DNA from: Candidatus Competibacter denitrificans Run_A_D11
GTDB lineage: Bacteria; Pseudomonadota; Gammaproteobacteria; Competibacterales; Competibacteraceae
Assembly (NCBI RefSeq): GCF_001051235.1
Contig: NZ_CBTJ020000057.1
Location: 1 to 64,000, forward strand
Length of the DNA: 64,000 bases
Direction: 5' to 3'
Shown here: piece by piece, positions 1-8,058 of the stretch
How positions within the stretch are numbered: the first letter of the stretch is position 1
Layout of the letters: each line of letters opens with the position of its first letter
The notes under the pieces: generated by a model
The model's database searches: none
Told to the model about the DNA's origin: nothing
What the model saw: the letters and a program-made list of their open reading frames with translations, nothing else
Made by a program: the position numbers and the translations under genes

Positions 1-1273
1 CCCCATAACCGCCGGCGAAGCCGGCCCCGATCAGCCCCGCGCCGGATAGCAGCGCGCCGCACAGGAACAGGCGGCGGCGGCCGAGGCGGGCCGAGCACGC
101 GCTCGCCAGCGGCGCGAACAGGGCCAGCGCCGCCACGAACAGCGAAATCGACCACGCCGCCGGCCAGTCGCGCGACCACCCGTCGATGGACGGGGCCAGT
201 TCCCGGACGTAGAGCGGGAAGAACGGCCGCGTCAACTCCTCGGCGAACAGCAGCAGGAAAGCCGCCGCACGCACCGGGATCAGGCCGGCCACACGCGGGG
301 TGTCGGCGCTGGGGACGCTTGCCGAGATCGCCCCGGCGTCGGGTTCGCCGGCGAGCGCGGCCGGAGGGGTCTTGGCACGCTCGGCAACCGTCGCCGCTTG
401 CGACCGTAATACCGCCCGATAACCGGCGTTGACCCGTTCGATTTGCGCGTTGAGCGAACGCCCCAAACGGCCCAAGCGATCACGCGCCGCCTCCGCCAAC
501 ATCCGACTGAAATCGCCGCGACCCAGGCGTTGCAGCAGTGCGTCGAGCTGTCGCAAGGGTTCCGAGATGCCGCTGACGGCGACCAGCAGCAGCAGTTCGA
601 AAGCCGCCACGACCGCGACCGCCAGGACGATGGCGATATCCAACAGCATCGCCTCGATCTGACCGGCGACGGTGCGCGCGTCGATGCCGAGATGGATGAC
701 ACCATCGGTTTCCCGCGCACCGACGGGCAAGGCGATGCGGTAAAAATCGCCGCCGTCGGGGCGGGCGGCGGGCGGAGCTGGAGGAGCGCCCGACAGCGTT
801 TCCAGCAGCGTTTCCAGCACGGCCGGCAAGCGGTAGTGCGGGATCAGTTTGCCGAGCGGCGTTCCGGCCGCCAAAACCTCCGCCGTTTCGGCGGCCAGAT
901 ACTCCCGTTGCTTCGCATCGAGCCGGCCGTGCTGGTACAAGACCGCGCCGTCGCGCGCGGTGACGGCGATATAGGCGAGGTCTGGAACCGCCTCAAGTTT
1001 GGCGGCGAAAAACGGCGCCATGCCTTCGAGCTTGGCGAACGGTATGCCGAAATCCAGCGCCCTGCGGATTTCGCCGTCGACCGACAGTCCAACGCGCACG
1101 GCTTTTTGTTCTATTTCCGGCAGCAGCTTCCGTTCGAATGCGACCAAGGCGTAATAGGACACGCCCAGCAGCGGCAGCAGCAGCAAGAGCAGGGTGACCG
1201 AGGTCAACGGGACGAGCCGGGTCTGCACCGGGCGAGCCGGCGGCTCGGGTCTTGGCCGGAGGTCGTGGTTCAT
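1..1273 (-). CDS. Sensor domain-HAMP-MFS transporter fusion (partial)
   Basis: I translated this frame by hand from the ATG at 1273; it stays open to the left edge. In order it has a short cytoplasmic N-terminus, a TM segment (about residues 24-42), a periplasmic domain of roughly 170 residues, a second TM (LLLDIAIVLAVAVVAAFELL), a HAMP-like linker (SEPLRQLDALLQRLGRGDFS), and then the first helices of an MFS permease, including FFPLYVRELAPS and the loop ARLGRRRLFL. The front half resembles a cache-type receptor, so this looks like a transporter with its own sensory module. It starts 5 bases after the stop of the upstream two-TM sensor, so the two are probably co-translated. The substrate is unknown and the C-terminal MFS part lies outside the window. 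Confidence 0.75.
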   Translation of the reverse strand, partial: MNHDLRPRPEPPARPVQTRLVPLTSVTLLLLLLPLLGVSYYALVAFERKLLPEIEQKAVRVGLSVDGEIRRALDFGIPFAKLEGMAPFFAAKLEAVPDLAYIAVTARDGAVLYQHGRLDAKQREYLAAETAEVLAAGTPLGKLIPHYRLPAVLETLLETLSGAPPAPPAARPDGGDFYRIALPVGARETDGVIHLGIDARTVAGQIEAMLLDIAIVLAVAVVAAFELLLLVAVSGISEPLRQLDALLQRLGRGDFSRMLAEAARDRLGRLGRSLNAQIERVNAGYRAVLRSQAATVAERAKTPPAALAGEPDAGAISASVPSADTPRVAGLIPVRAAAFLLLFAEELTRPFFPLYVRELAPSIDGWSRDWPAAWSISLFVAALALFAPLASACSARLGRRRLFLCGALLSGAGLIGAGFAGGYG

Positions 1274-1277
1274 GGGT

Positions 1278-2054
1278 TTACTCTCTGGCCGCGCCGGCGT
1301 GGTTCAGCCCGGCTCGTCGGGAATCGAGCATCGCCAAAGCCTCCCGAATGCCGTGTTCGGCGGCGGCGTAATGCCGTTCGAGCGGCGCGGCGGCGCGCGG
1401 CCGAAAAGCGGCGGCGCGCGGGTCCGAAATCGACCGATCCAGCGCGGATCGAATGCGCGCGAGGCTGCCGTGGAGGCGGTGGAACAGGCCAAACAGCGCG
1501 ACGAACACCAGGGGCGTGACGCTCAGCCCCAGCATCGCGGCGACGCGCGCGAGTTCGGTGCGCGTCTGCCGGATGTCGCGGTCGTAGAACGCGCGGTCGT
1601 ATTGCAGGACGATGCCGCCCGCTGGACGGCCGGCCGTGTCGGTGAGGCCGATTCCGACTTGCCAAGCCGCCGGCGTTTCGCCGCGCCAGCGGCCGACGGG
1701 GGTGGCCTGCGTCCGCCGCCGCCAGGTTCCCGCTTCCGGCGGGTTGGCGGCGAATCGATCCTTGCCGGCGTGCACGAGCACTTTCTCTGGATCGAACAGC
1801 GTGATCGACAGAATGCGGTCGTCCCTTTGCAATTCGCGTTCGATCACCGATTCCATGTTTTTCATGTTCGCTAGCGTAAGTCCGAGATCGAACCCGGTTT
1901 CGGCGGTCGCTTTGAGTTCTTCCACCACGAACGCGAAACGCGATTCGACCTGTTCCGACAAGGCGCGCTCGAACTTAACGGCGTCGAGCAGCACGGTCAG
2001 ACCGAGGGCCAGGGCGATGATTCCGATGATAGTCACAGCAAGCTTGGCGATCAT
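1278..2054 (-). CDS. Two-TM periplasmic sensor-like protein
   Basis: A 258-residue protein. I chose the ATG at 2054 because the sequence after it is a signal anchor (KLAVTIIGIIALALGLTVLL); the upstream extension of the frame is low-complexity and runs into a promoter. It has one N-terminal TM, a periplasmic domain of about 120 residues rich in charged helices, a second TM (VTPLVFVALFGLF) and a HAMP-like tail without kinase or methyl-accepting domains. The layout mirrors the N-terminal half of the downstream sensor-MFS fusion, so the pair may form one sensing complex. A T3SS-type promoter on the minus strand lies about 90 bases upstream. No family assignment is certain. Confidence 0.65.
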   Translation of the reverse strand: MIAKLAVTIIGIIALALGLTVLLDAVKFERALSEQVESRFAFVVEELKATAETGFDLGLTLANMKNMESVIERELQRDDRILSITLFDPEKVLVHAGKDRFAANPPEAGTWRRRTQATPVGRWRGETPAAWQVGIGLTDTAGRPAGGIVLQYDRAFYDRDIRQTRTELARVAAMLGLSVTPLVFVALFGLFHRLHGSLARIRSALDRSISDPRAAAFRPRAAAPLERHYAAAEHGIREALAMLDSRRAGLNHAGAARE

Positions 2055-2143
2055 GGCGTGATTGATGGCCCGTCGGGTGGTGTTTCGCCGCGTGCGCGCG
2101 GATCGGGGGGAGGAACGCTTTGCGCGATCGTCCGGTTGGCTGA

Positions 2144-2171
2144 TGGGTAACGCTGGGGCGGGCAAAGTTAG
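2144..2171 (-). promoter_or_regulatory. ECF-type (hrp-box-like) promoter, minus strand
   Basis: Read on the minus strand, CTAACTT is followed by 13 bases and GTTACCCA. The AAC core in the -35-like block is typical of ECF sigma promoters. It points at the sensor gene starting at 2054 and lies back to back with the plus-strand copy at 2221. The same motif with the same spacing occurs at 5532 and 18246. Confidence 0.6.
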
Positions 2172-2220
2172 CGCCGGAAACCGGGAGCGAATCGAAACCG
2201 GCGGGGAGCGGGCGGCCTCG

Positions 2221-2248
2221 CTAACTTTGAGGCGAACGGGGTTACTCA
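2221..2248 (+). promoter_or_regulatory. ECF-type (hrp-box-like) promoter, plus strand
   Basis: CTAACTT, 13 bases, GTTACTCA. It ends 30 bases before the ATG at 2278 of the effector gene, leaving a short leader. With the minus-strand copy at 2144-2171 it forms a divergent promoter pair whose CAAAGTTAGCG/CGCTAACTTTG arms are an inverted repeat. Confidence 0.65.
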
Positions 2249-2277
2249 GGGGGTGAAAGCGGGTCGGTATTGGCTCG

Positions 2278-4230
2278 ATGGCCCGCAAGCGAATCCTTCT
2301 GTTTCCAGGAATCCTCGCCGTGACGTACAAGATAACCGACTCCACCGTAATCAATAGGCTCATTACCCAGCCATTCGACAACGCGCGAGCGCCGGGGCAG
2401 CTTGGAGGGCGCGCGGTTCAGATGGGTCAGGCGCAAGGGCCGCGCGCTCAACCCTCGGAATCCGGGTTCGCCAACAAAGCCAAGAATCTGTTGGACCGAG
2501 CGGTTACCTACGTTCGCAGCAATTCCGAACAGCGCGCGGAGGCGGGCATCGCGCGCGGCGTCCAAAACTTCGATAAGGCGTTCGGCAAGCTAATGGACGC
2601 AATGAAGCCCGACGACACCTACGGCGTCGATTTCGCCAAACTCTGCCGCCGCTTGGACGCGCTTCCCGGCAGCGCCAAATCGGCTACCAGCCGGGGAGTA
2701 GATTACAACGCGCTTCTAGAGAAACGGTTCAAGCAGTACGCCGCCGAGTCGGACCCTCAAACGCTGAAAAGCGCGCATGAAAACATTCGCTCGGCCTTGC
2801 AGCAGCTTGAATGGGAACAGGTGCGAGCCAAAACCCCCAGCGAACGCCAGCCCCTCGGCGCTCGCTTGACACAGCTTGAAAACCTGCGCGACCTTTCCGA
2901 TCAAGTGCGTTTCGGCATGAACGCCGATCAGCTAACCAGCTTTCGCCGCGCCGGCGGGACGCCGGAAGAGATTCCCACGTTTAAAGACGCTGGATTCAGC
3001 ATCGATCAGATGGTCGGCTTTCGCCAAACTGGTGGAAAAGCGGAAGACATAGCAGCGTTCAAACAAGAAGGATTCAACATCGATCAGATGGTGAGTTTCC
3101 GCCAAGCCGGCGGAAAACCGGAAGACATGGCGGAGTTTAAAAAAGAAGGATTCAGCGCCGATCAGATGGTGAACTTTCGTCGGGCTGGCGGAAAACTGGA
3201 AGACATAGCGGAGTTTAAAAAAGAAGGATTCACCGATAGCGAGATAAAGCTCTACGCTGGCTTCACTTTAGATAAGGCGAAATCGCTCCGAGCGGAGTAC
3301 CAGCGATTGAATATATCGGTTAACGATAAAACCATCATCAGAGATTTCAAGGCCGAAAATTTACAAGGAAATATGGTGGAATTTGGCAAGGGCGAAATCA
3401 ATAAAGTTTACCAAGGTGTTTATAAAGTTTCAGACGGTTCATTGTTCACCGGTATTTTCAAACCTGAGAAGTCGCCTGATTTGAGTCGGCAAATCGCCCT
3501 CAAAATAGGTAATGCCGCCGCATATAGCGGAATCGATTCGTTTGACCCGCAACTGGGTGGGCGTAATATCGCCTCCTCTATCCTTAACGATTCGCTAGGC
3601 TTCAAAGTTATTCCCCGTACCGGATTCGGCACAAATGGCAACAATGCAGTGGGCACGGTAATGGCGAAAGCGAATGGCCTAGCGGGCCGCGATTCGCCTC
3701 CAGCGCTATTTGACGATCCAGCAGTGCGCCGCGAACTGACGAAACTCCAATGGCTCGACGGTTTGACAGCCCAAGTGGATCGTCATCCCGGCAACTATCT
3801 AATCGAGGCTCATCCCGATGGTAGCGGTAAGCAGGTGATTGGCATCGACAACGATGCGTCATTCGGCGACAAGATCACCCATCCCAATCAAATCGCTCTA
3901 GGGAAGGGTTGGTTAAAAGGAGTATTGAGAGGTCTCAGGCTGCCGCCTGTCATCGATACCGATATGGCCAGAGCGTTTAGAGAACTAACGCCAGAGAAAC
4001 TTCAGGCGAGTTTGAACGGTTTGATGACTCAAAACGAGATTGACGCCACCAAAAAACGCCTGATCGGGATACAGGAACATATCGACGCTCTCGAAAAAGC
4101 TGGCCGTTTTGAAGCAGGCCGTTTTATCAACCCCGATCAATGGGGCAGCAAAGAAGTGGGTAATAGACTGAACGATCCCACCAACAGTTATGTGGCGCGC
4201 GATAAAAAAATCGCTGCTCGTAAATTTTGA
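2278..4230 (+). CDS. Putative T3SS effector with PI3/PI4-kinase-like fold
   Basis: A 650-residue protein. The N-terminal ~210 residues are soluble and polar, as in secreted effectors. Residues 213-316 are four tandem 26-residue helical repeats (pattern GF-x2-DQM-x3-FR-x-AGGK-x-EDIA-x-FK). The C-terminal domain has a glycine-rich GKGEINKVY loop, a lysine in FTGIFKPEK (K395), DRHPGN (D501) and IDNDASF (D524). That order matches the catalytic and metal-binding loops of phosphatidylinositol 3/4-kinase-like folds. Substrate (lipid or protein) cannot be told. It sits directly after an ECF-type promoter and ahead of T3SS chaperone and translocator genes. The ATG at 2278 fits the promoter; an ATG at 2422 with GGAGGG 12 bases upstream is an alternative. 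A non-effector kinase cannot be excluded. Confidence 0.7.
   Translation: MARKRILLFPGILAVTYKITDSTVINRLITQPFDNARAPGQLGGRAVQMGQAQGPRAQPSESGFANKAKNLLDRAVTYVRSNSEQRAEAGIARGVQNFDKAFGKLMDAMKPDDTYGVDFAKLCRRLDALPGSAKSATSRGVDYNALLEKRFKQYAAESDPQTLKSAHENIRSALQQLEWEQVRAKTPSERQPLGARLTQLENLRDLSDQVRFGMNADQLTSFRRAGGTPEEIPTFKDAGFSIDQMVGFRQTGGKAEDIAAFKQEGFNIDQMVSFRQAGGKPEDMAEFKKEGFSADQMVNFRRAGGKLEDIAEFKKEGFTDSEIKLYAGFTLDKAKSLRAEYQRLNISVNDKTIIRDFKAENLQGNMVEFGKGEINKVYQGVYKVSDGSLFTGIFKPEKSPDLSRQIALKIGNAAAYSGIDSFDPQLGGRNIASSILNDSLGFKVIPRTGFGTNGNNAVGTVMAKANGLAGRDSPPALFDDPAVRRELTKLQWLDGLTAQVDRHPGNYLIEAHPDGSGKQVIGIDNDASFGDKITHPNQIALGKGWLKGVLRGLRLPPVIDTDMARAFRELTPEKLQASLNGLMTQNEIDATKKRLIGIQEHIDALEKAGRFEAGRFINPDQWGSKEVGNRLNDPTNSYVARDKKIAARKF
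2914..3225 (+). repeat. Four tandem 78-bp coding repeats
   Basis: In-frame repeats at 2914, 2992, 3070 and 3148, each encoding 26 residues. The second, third and fourth units are most alike (IDQMV-FRQAGGK-ED-A-FK-EGF); the first is more diverged, and a partial fifth follows. They lie between the N-terminal region and the kinase-like domain of the putative effector. Confidence 0.9.
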
Positions 4231-4370
4231 GAATCATTGATAAGGCTCAGATCGAGAGAAATTGGCTATGAAAAAATCGTCTCGTGCTCCGCACGAAACC
4301 CATCCCTAAACGATTCCCAGCAAATCCACGCCAACCCTTCTGTGAGATATCTTCCAAAGAGCAGAACACC

Positions 4371-4958
4371 ATGACGCAACGATACATTTCACCGGGTCTT
4401 CAAAAGGCGCGCGCGCTGTTCGCGACCGAAGGGTTGCCGTTCCCGGAGTTGCCCCCCGCGCTAGCGGATCAAATGCGGCCGTTTGAAGAACTGCTTTTCG
4501 GCACGCGCGATCCGGAAACGGGACCGTATGCCCTGGACGTGTTCCGCGACGCGGTGTACGAACAGCCCGTGGCCGATTACGCGCTCCTGGGTTTCGACGG
4601 CCACGGCATCAACTCGTGGGCGCTGCATTATTACCTGGTGCAAGGGCCGCTGGCGCTGTTCATCCAACTGCCTTGGGGCGGGGCTTACACCGACCCCGAC
4701 GAGGCGAGAGCGCGCGTCGGCGAGGCTTTCGCGCTCGCCGCCACCCTGACCGCCGAACTGGCCGGGGCGCAAGCCGCGCGGGCGCTTCCCGGCGGCGTCA
4801 GGCTAGTGGTGACGGATAGCCAGTTCGTGGAGCCGGGCTGCGCTTGGCTCAAAGCGCCGGGCGCGCCGCCGGTGGAATTTTGGCGGCCGCCGGGTTCGCC
4901 CCTGGCGCAAGCCGTGGCGGCGGTGCAAGACCTGCGCGCCGGAAAAATCAAGCTCTAG
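4371..4958 (+). CDS. Uncharacterized T3SS-linked protein
   Basis: A 195-residue soluble protein of unknown family. I chose the ATG at 4371 (MTQRYIS) over an upstream ATG because the upstream stretch has no coding character. It has no signal peptide or TM. The middle contains WALHYYLVQGPLALFIQLPWGG, alternating hydrophobic and aromatic residues typical of a beta-sheet core, and the C-terminus is alanine- and proline-rich. It lies between the putative effector and a CesT-type chaperone on the same strand, so a role as effector-specific chaperone or small secreted protein is possible but not shown. Confidence 0.55.
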   Translation: MTQRYISPGLQKARALFATEGLPFPELPPALADQMRPFEELLFGTRDPETGPYALDVFRDAVYEQPVADYALLGFDGHGINSWALHYYLVQGPLALFIQLPWGGAYTDPDEARARVGEAFALAATLTAELAGAQAARALPGGVRLVVTDSQFVEPGCAWLKAPGAPPVEFWRPPGSPLAQAVAAVQDLRAGKIKL

Positions 4959-5026
4959 GCTGTGTCATCAGTTAAGCCTGACGAGATGCGGCCCCTGTCC
5001 TCCCTCAACCGCCGAGGAATCCCCCG

Positions 5027-5491
5027 ATGAACATTCGCGATGTTCTGGCCGAACTGGGCCACCAAATGGGCTTGAACGTCACCCTCAACGACGAGGGCGT
5101 CTGCCGCTTGGTGTTCGACGAGCGCTTTGCGGTCGATATCGAAGCCAGCCCCGATAACGATACCGTCCACCTTTATTCGGTGCTGTGCCCGGTTCCGCCC
5201 GAAAACAAAGAACCCTTCTACGAGCGATTGCTGGCGGCGAATTTGTTCGGCGGCGACACCGGCGGGGCGTGGTTCGCGCTGGACGGCGTACACGGCGAGG
5301 TGGTGTTGAACCGCACGTTGAAAATGACCGATACCGATTACCAGGATTTCGCCGATTTGCTGGAAGCGTTCGTCGCTCATCTGGAGTCTTGGAGCGACAA
5401 GCTCGCCGGCGGCGAACTGAACGAATCGACCGATGCGCCCGCCGTCGATAGGGCCGCGAGCGACGCCATGAGCGGCTTTATTCGGGCCTGA
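5027..5491 (+). CDS. CesT/Tir-type T3SS chaperone
   Basis: A 154-residue acidic protein with the class I T3SS chaperone layout: an N-terminal helix (IRDVLAELGHQMGL), a beta-strand pair around CRLVFDERFAVDIEA, a central VHLYSVLC strand, the ERLLAANLFGG helix with the GGAWFAL strand after it, and a C-terminal helix pair. CesT-family dimers bind effectors in the cytoplasm and deliver them to the SctN ATPase. A GGAAT element lies upstream of the ATG at 5027. Its position suggests it serves the upstream effector or a nearby secreted protein. A second CesT-type protein is encoded at 17742-18170. Confidence 0.8.
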   Translation: MNIRDVLAELGHQMGLNVTLNDEGVCRLVFDERFAVDIEASPDNDTVHLYSVLCPVPPENKEPFYERLLAANLFGGDTGGAWFALDGVHGEVVLNRTLKMTDTDYQDFADLLEAFVAHLESWSDKLAGGELNESTDAPAVDRAASDAMSGFIRA

Positions 5492-5531
5492 GCCAACACC
5501 TCGCACCCCGCGCCGAATCTTCGCGGGCGAA

Positions 5532-5559
5532 CTAACTTCCGCCGCGCACGGGTTACTCA
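5532..5559 (+). promoter_or_regulatory. ECF-type (hrp-box-like) promoter for the translocator unit
   Basis: CTAACTT, 13 bases, GTTACTCA, with the same spacing as at 2221. It lies in the gap between the CesT chaperone and the gene at 5618, so it likely drives the tip/translocator genes to 8940. Confidence 0.65.
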
Positions 5560-5617
5560 AGAAAGCGAGTCCAGCGCAAGCAGCGGACTTCTCACCGACC
5601 ACCGCAAGGTAAGGACC

Positions 5618-5929
5618 ATGAACACCGAAACGAGAGAACCCGAGGGCGTTTCCCAGGAAATCCTGCGCAAAGGCCAGGAATTAGTGGCTCAAATCCAGGC
5701 CATGCTGGACGAAACCGACCGCCTGTACCGACAGCACGGGCTGAATCGCGGCTCGGCCAAGCGCTTCCTGGAAAGCGGCAACCTGTCGCCCGGGCAAAAA
5801 GCCAAGGCCGAGCAGGAACTCGAACAGTTTCTCCAGGAAGTCGAACGCGACATCGAACGCGATCTGGCCAACGCCCGATCCGCGTCTCGCGAGTCGGCCA
5901 AGCCCAAATTCCGCGCCATGCGGATTTAG
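5618..5929 (+). CDS. Small coiled-coil T3SS-associated protein
   Basis: A 103-residue, highly charged, almost wholly helical protein with strong heptad character (QELVAQIQAMLDETDRLY and the AEQELEQFLQEVERDIERD stretch). It is first in the translocator unit, 59 bases after an ECF-type promoter, with AAGGTAAGG upstream of the ATG. Position and size resemble LcrG/PcrG-type regulators or small helical chaperones of the tip protein, but the sequence alone does not decide. No TM or signal peptide. Confidence 0.6.
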   Translation: MNTETREPEGVSQEILRKGQELVAQIQAMLDETDRLYRQHGLNRGSAKRFLESGNLSPGQKAKAEQELEQFLQEVERDIERDLANARSASRESAKPKFRAMRI

Positions 5930-5991
5930 AAAACAACGCCCGAAATAGAACATCGCGGTACGAATCAACTTTTTAAAGAGGATACGAACAG

Positions 5992-6498
5992 ATGAGCAAC
6001 AGCGTGCAAAGCGTCGGCGGCGGTACTTTTATCGTGGACGGTCAGAGCATGGATTACGCGACATTGGTGCTGGCGCTCCAACTAGAGCGCGTCGATCTGC
6101 TCGACAAACAGCTCGGCGCGCAAGCGCAGGCCATCCAGGATCGCAATGCCCTGATCGCCCAGGCCAACGACATGCTGACCAGGGTGCAACAGCTAAAAAA
6201 TCAGGCGGCGCAAAATAATACCGCCACGAATGGTGGTGCCGACATGAAGAAATTCTTTGACACTAACGGCATTAAATACGACACAACCGGTAACGATATG
6301 ATCAACACCAAGGACGAATGGGAGGTCGCCATCCAGGGCTTGAAGAATTTCACCGACAAGCTGAACAGCCAGTCGGAACTCGATTTTATCCGGGTGCAAA
6401 ACCTCAATAACAAGCGCGAGCAAGCGCTCGAACTGACGACCAACCAGTTGCAGAAAGACTCCAAGATCAAGAACGACATCATCGGTAACACGCGCTGA
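5992..6498 (+). CDS. Probable T3SS needle-tip/filament protein (EspA/SseB/Bsp22-like)
   Basis: A 168-residue secreted-type protein with no signal peptide. An N-terminal helix (YATLVLALQLERVDLLDKQL) and a long C-terminal amphipathic helix ending NDIIGNTR surround a less ordered middle (about residues 75-105). Coiled-coil ends around a variable middle are the plan of EspA/SseB/Bsp22 tip-filament subunits. An AAAGAGG Shine-Dalgarno precedes the ATG. It is followed at once by the LcrH-type chaperone and the two translocators, which is where the tip gene lies in Bsc/Ssa-type loci. The assignment rests on order and secondary structure more than on clear sequence identity. Confidence 0.6.
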   Translation: MSNSVQSVGGGTFIVDGQSMDYATLVLALQLERVDLLDKQLGAQAQAIQDRNALIAQANDMLTRVQQLKNQAAQNNTATNGGADMKKFFDTNGIKYDTTGNDMINTKDEWEVAIQGLKNFTDKLNSQSELDFIRVQNLNNKREQALELTTNQLQKDSKIKNDIIGNTR

Positions 6499-6516
6499 GC
6501 GCCCCAGGAGTCACTC

Positions 6517-7029
6517 ATGGCAGCCACACAGCAAACCGCGCAAGTCATCGGTTTTGGAGCTGAGGAGTTGGGCAAAATCGTCGACGCTCTTCTCGCCACC
6601 GGCGGCATCCTGGGCGCTATTCGCGGCCTGGACCACCAAGACTTCGAGGCCATTTACAGCGTCGGTTACAGCCTTTACAACCAGGGCAAATACGCCGACG
6701 CCGAGAATATGTTCACGTTCCTGTGCTTCTACGACCATCTGGAAAAGAAAAACTGGATGGGACTCGGCTCCAGCCGCCAGATGCGCAAGGATTTCGACGG
6801 CGCGATCAAAGCTTACTCCTATCTGGCGTTGCTCGATGTCGCCAACCCGTACCCGCCCTTGCACGCCGGGGACTGTTATCTGGCGCTCGGCAAGCTGGAG
6901 GAAGCCGAGAGCGGCTTTTTCGCCGCCGTTCACTGGGCCGGTGACAAACCGGAGTACCAGGCCGCGCGCTCGCGGGCGGAAGTGCTGTTGCAGGCGGTCA
7001 AAACCAAGCGGGAGGCGCGACATGGATAA
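6517..7029 (+). CDS. sycD: LcrH/SycD/SicA-family translocator chaperone
   Basis: A 170-residue TPR protein. An N-terminal helix (GAEELGKIVDALLATGGILG) is followed by three TPR-like units starting about residue 43 (FEAIYSVGYSLYNQGKYADA, then KNWMGLGSSRQMRKDFDGAI, then PPLHAGDCYLALGKLEEAES). This is the class II chaperone plan; these proteins hold both pore-forming translocators in a secretion-competent state. GGAG lies upstream of the ATG, and its stop overlaps the start of the YopB-like gene by 8 bases, so the two are translationally coupled. Confidence 0.92.
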   Translation: MAATQQTAQVIGFGAEELGKIVDALLATGGILGAIRGLDHQDFEAIYSVGYSLYNQGKYADAENMFTFLCFYDHLEKKNWMGLGSSRQMRKDFDGAIKAYSYLALLDVANPYPPLHAGDCYLALGKLEEAESGFFAAVHWAGDKPEYQAARSRAEVLLQAVKTKREARHG

Positions 7030-8029
7030 CGCCATCGGCTTGTTCGACCCCAGAATTTTGAATTCGAGAGATTTGCAGTTGCTGGAAACCGAGCTGATTC
7101 GGAGCAGCAGGAGCGCCGCCAGCGTCCCACCGCCGGCACTTGCCACCGAGGCCGGGCCGTCAGCCGCGAGCGACGGCGGGATCGGCCAGCCGCGATTGGA
7201 AGCGCCCAAGCTGGATAGCTCCAGCCTCGTCACGCAATTGCTGGCGCTGAAATCGAAACTGACCGAGAACCAGCTCGCCGGCAGCAGAGCCGAAATCGAG
7301 ACGCGGCGCGCGGACAACCAACAGAGGTTCCAGGAGCAGATCAAGGCGCTTCAGGACTTCACCGCCAAGGCCGCCGAGGCGAAAAAGTCCGGCGAGATCG
7401 GCAAAATCTTCAGTTGGATCGCGCTGGGCCTCTCCGCCATCGCCATGGTCGCGGCGTCCGTCGCCACGGTGCTGACCGCTGGCGCGACCGCGCCGGTGGT
7501 GGCGGGTTTGGTCGTCGGCATGGTCGCGCTGGCGGCGACGGTCACCGTGACCGGCTTGCAGGAAAGCGGCAAAATGGAAGAGTTGATGAAGGGCCTAAAC
7601 GACGATCAAAAAATGGGCGTCACCGTAGGCATCCAGGCGACTTTGCTGGCGTTGTCGATCCTTGCCGCTGTTCTGAGCTTCGGGGCTGGCGCGGGAGCCG
7701 CCGCCAACGCCGCCAGCGAAACCGTTAAAACCGCCGCGACCGTGGCTCAAGTCGTCAAATCCACCGCCCAGGTCGCCGGAGGCGTGACAGCGGTCGGTCA
7801 GGGTGCGGCGCAGATCGGTTCGGGCGTGCTCCAAAAGGAGGCGAGCGATGCCCAGGCTGATGCCCAAAGCATCAGAGCCGCGCTGCAAAAAGCGCAAAGC
7901 CTGATCGATGACGAAATGGAGCGCATCGAAAAGATGTTGCAAGAAATGGATGAGGGCGTCACGCGGGTTTTCAGCATGATGCAAAGCCAAAACACCACCA
8001 CCGTCCAGATCGCCAAGAACATGGTTTGA
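7022..8029 (+). CDS. sctE: T3SS translocon pore subunit, YopB/EspD/BopB-like (SctE)
   Basis: A 335-residue protein starting at the ATG at 7022, which overlaps the chaperone gene. The N-terminus is polar, then a coiled coil (about 80-125), a first hydrophobic segment (WIALGLSAIAMVAASVATVL, about 138-185), a second (VGIQATLLALSILAAVLSFG), and a C-terminal coiled coil (ALQKAQSLIDDEMERIEKML). Two hydrophobic hairpins between coiled coils mark the large translocator that inserts in the host membrane. Its chaperone lies just upstream and the second translocator just downstream. Confidence 0.88.
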   Translation: MDNAIGLFDPRILNSRDLQLLETELIRSSRSAASVPPPALATEAGPSAASDGGIGQPRLEAPKLDSSSLVTQLLALKSKLTENQLAGSRAEIETRRADNQQRFQEQIKALQDFTAKAAEAKKSGEIGKIFSWIALGLSAIAMVAASVATVLTAGATAPVVAGLVVGMVALAATVTVTGLQESGKMEELMKGLNDDQKMGVTVGIQATLLALSILAAVLSFGAGAGAAANAASETVKTAATVAQVVKSTAQVAGGVTAVGQGAAQIGSGVLQKEASDAQADAQSIRAALQKAQSLIDDEMERIEKMLQEMDEGVTRVFSMMQSQNTTTVQIAKNMV

Positions 8030-8058
8030 CGCCCGCGCGGCGCAGCAGGAGATTGTCA

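Noticed and set aside
443..1519. Long plus-strand open frame over the sensor-MFS gene
   Set aside because: Arginine/glutamine-rich shadow of the minus-strand gene; the minus frame gives TM segments and HAMP/MFS character.
4955..5026. TGTGTCATCAGTTAAG as an IS5-type end, similar to 35551
   Set aside because: Too short and without a partner or transposase fragment.
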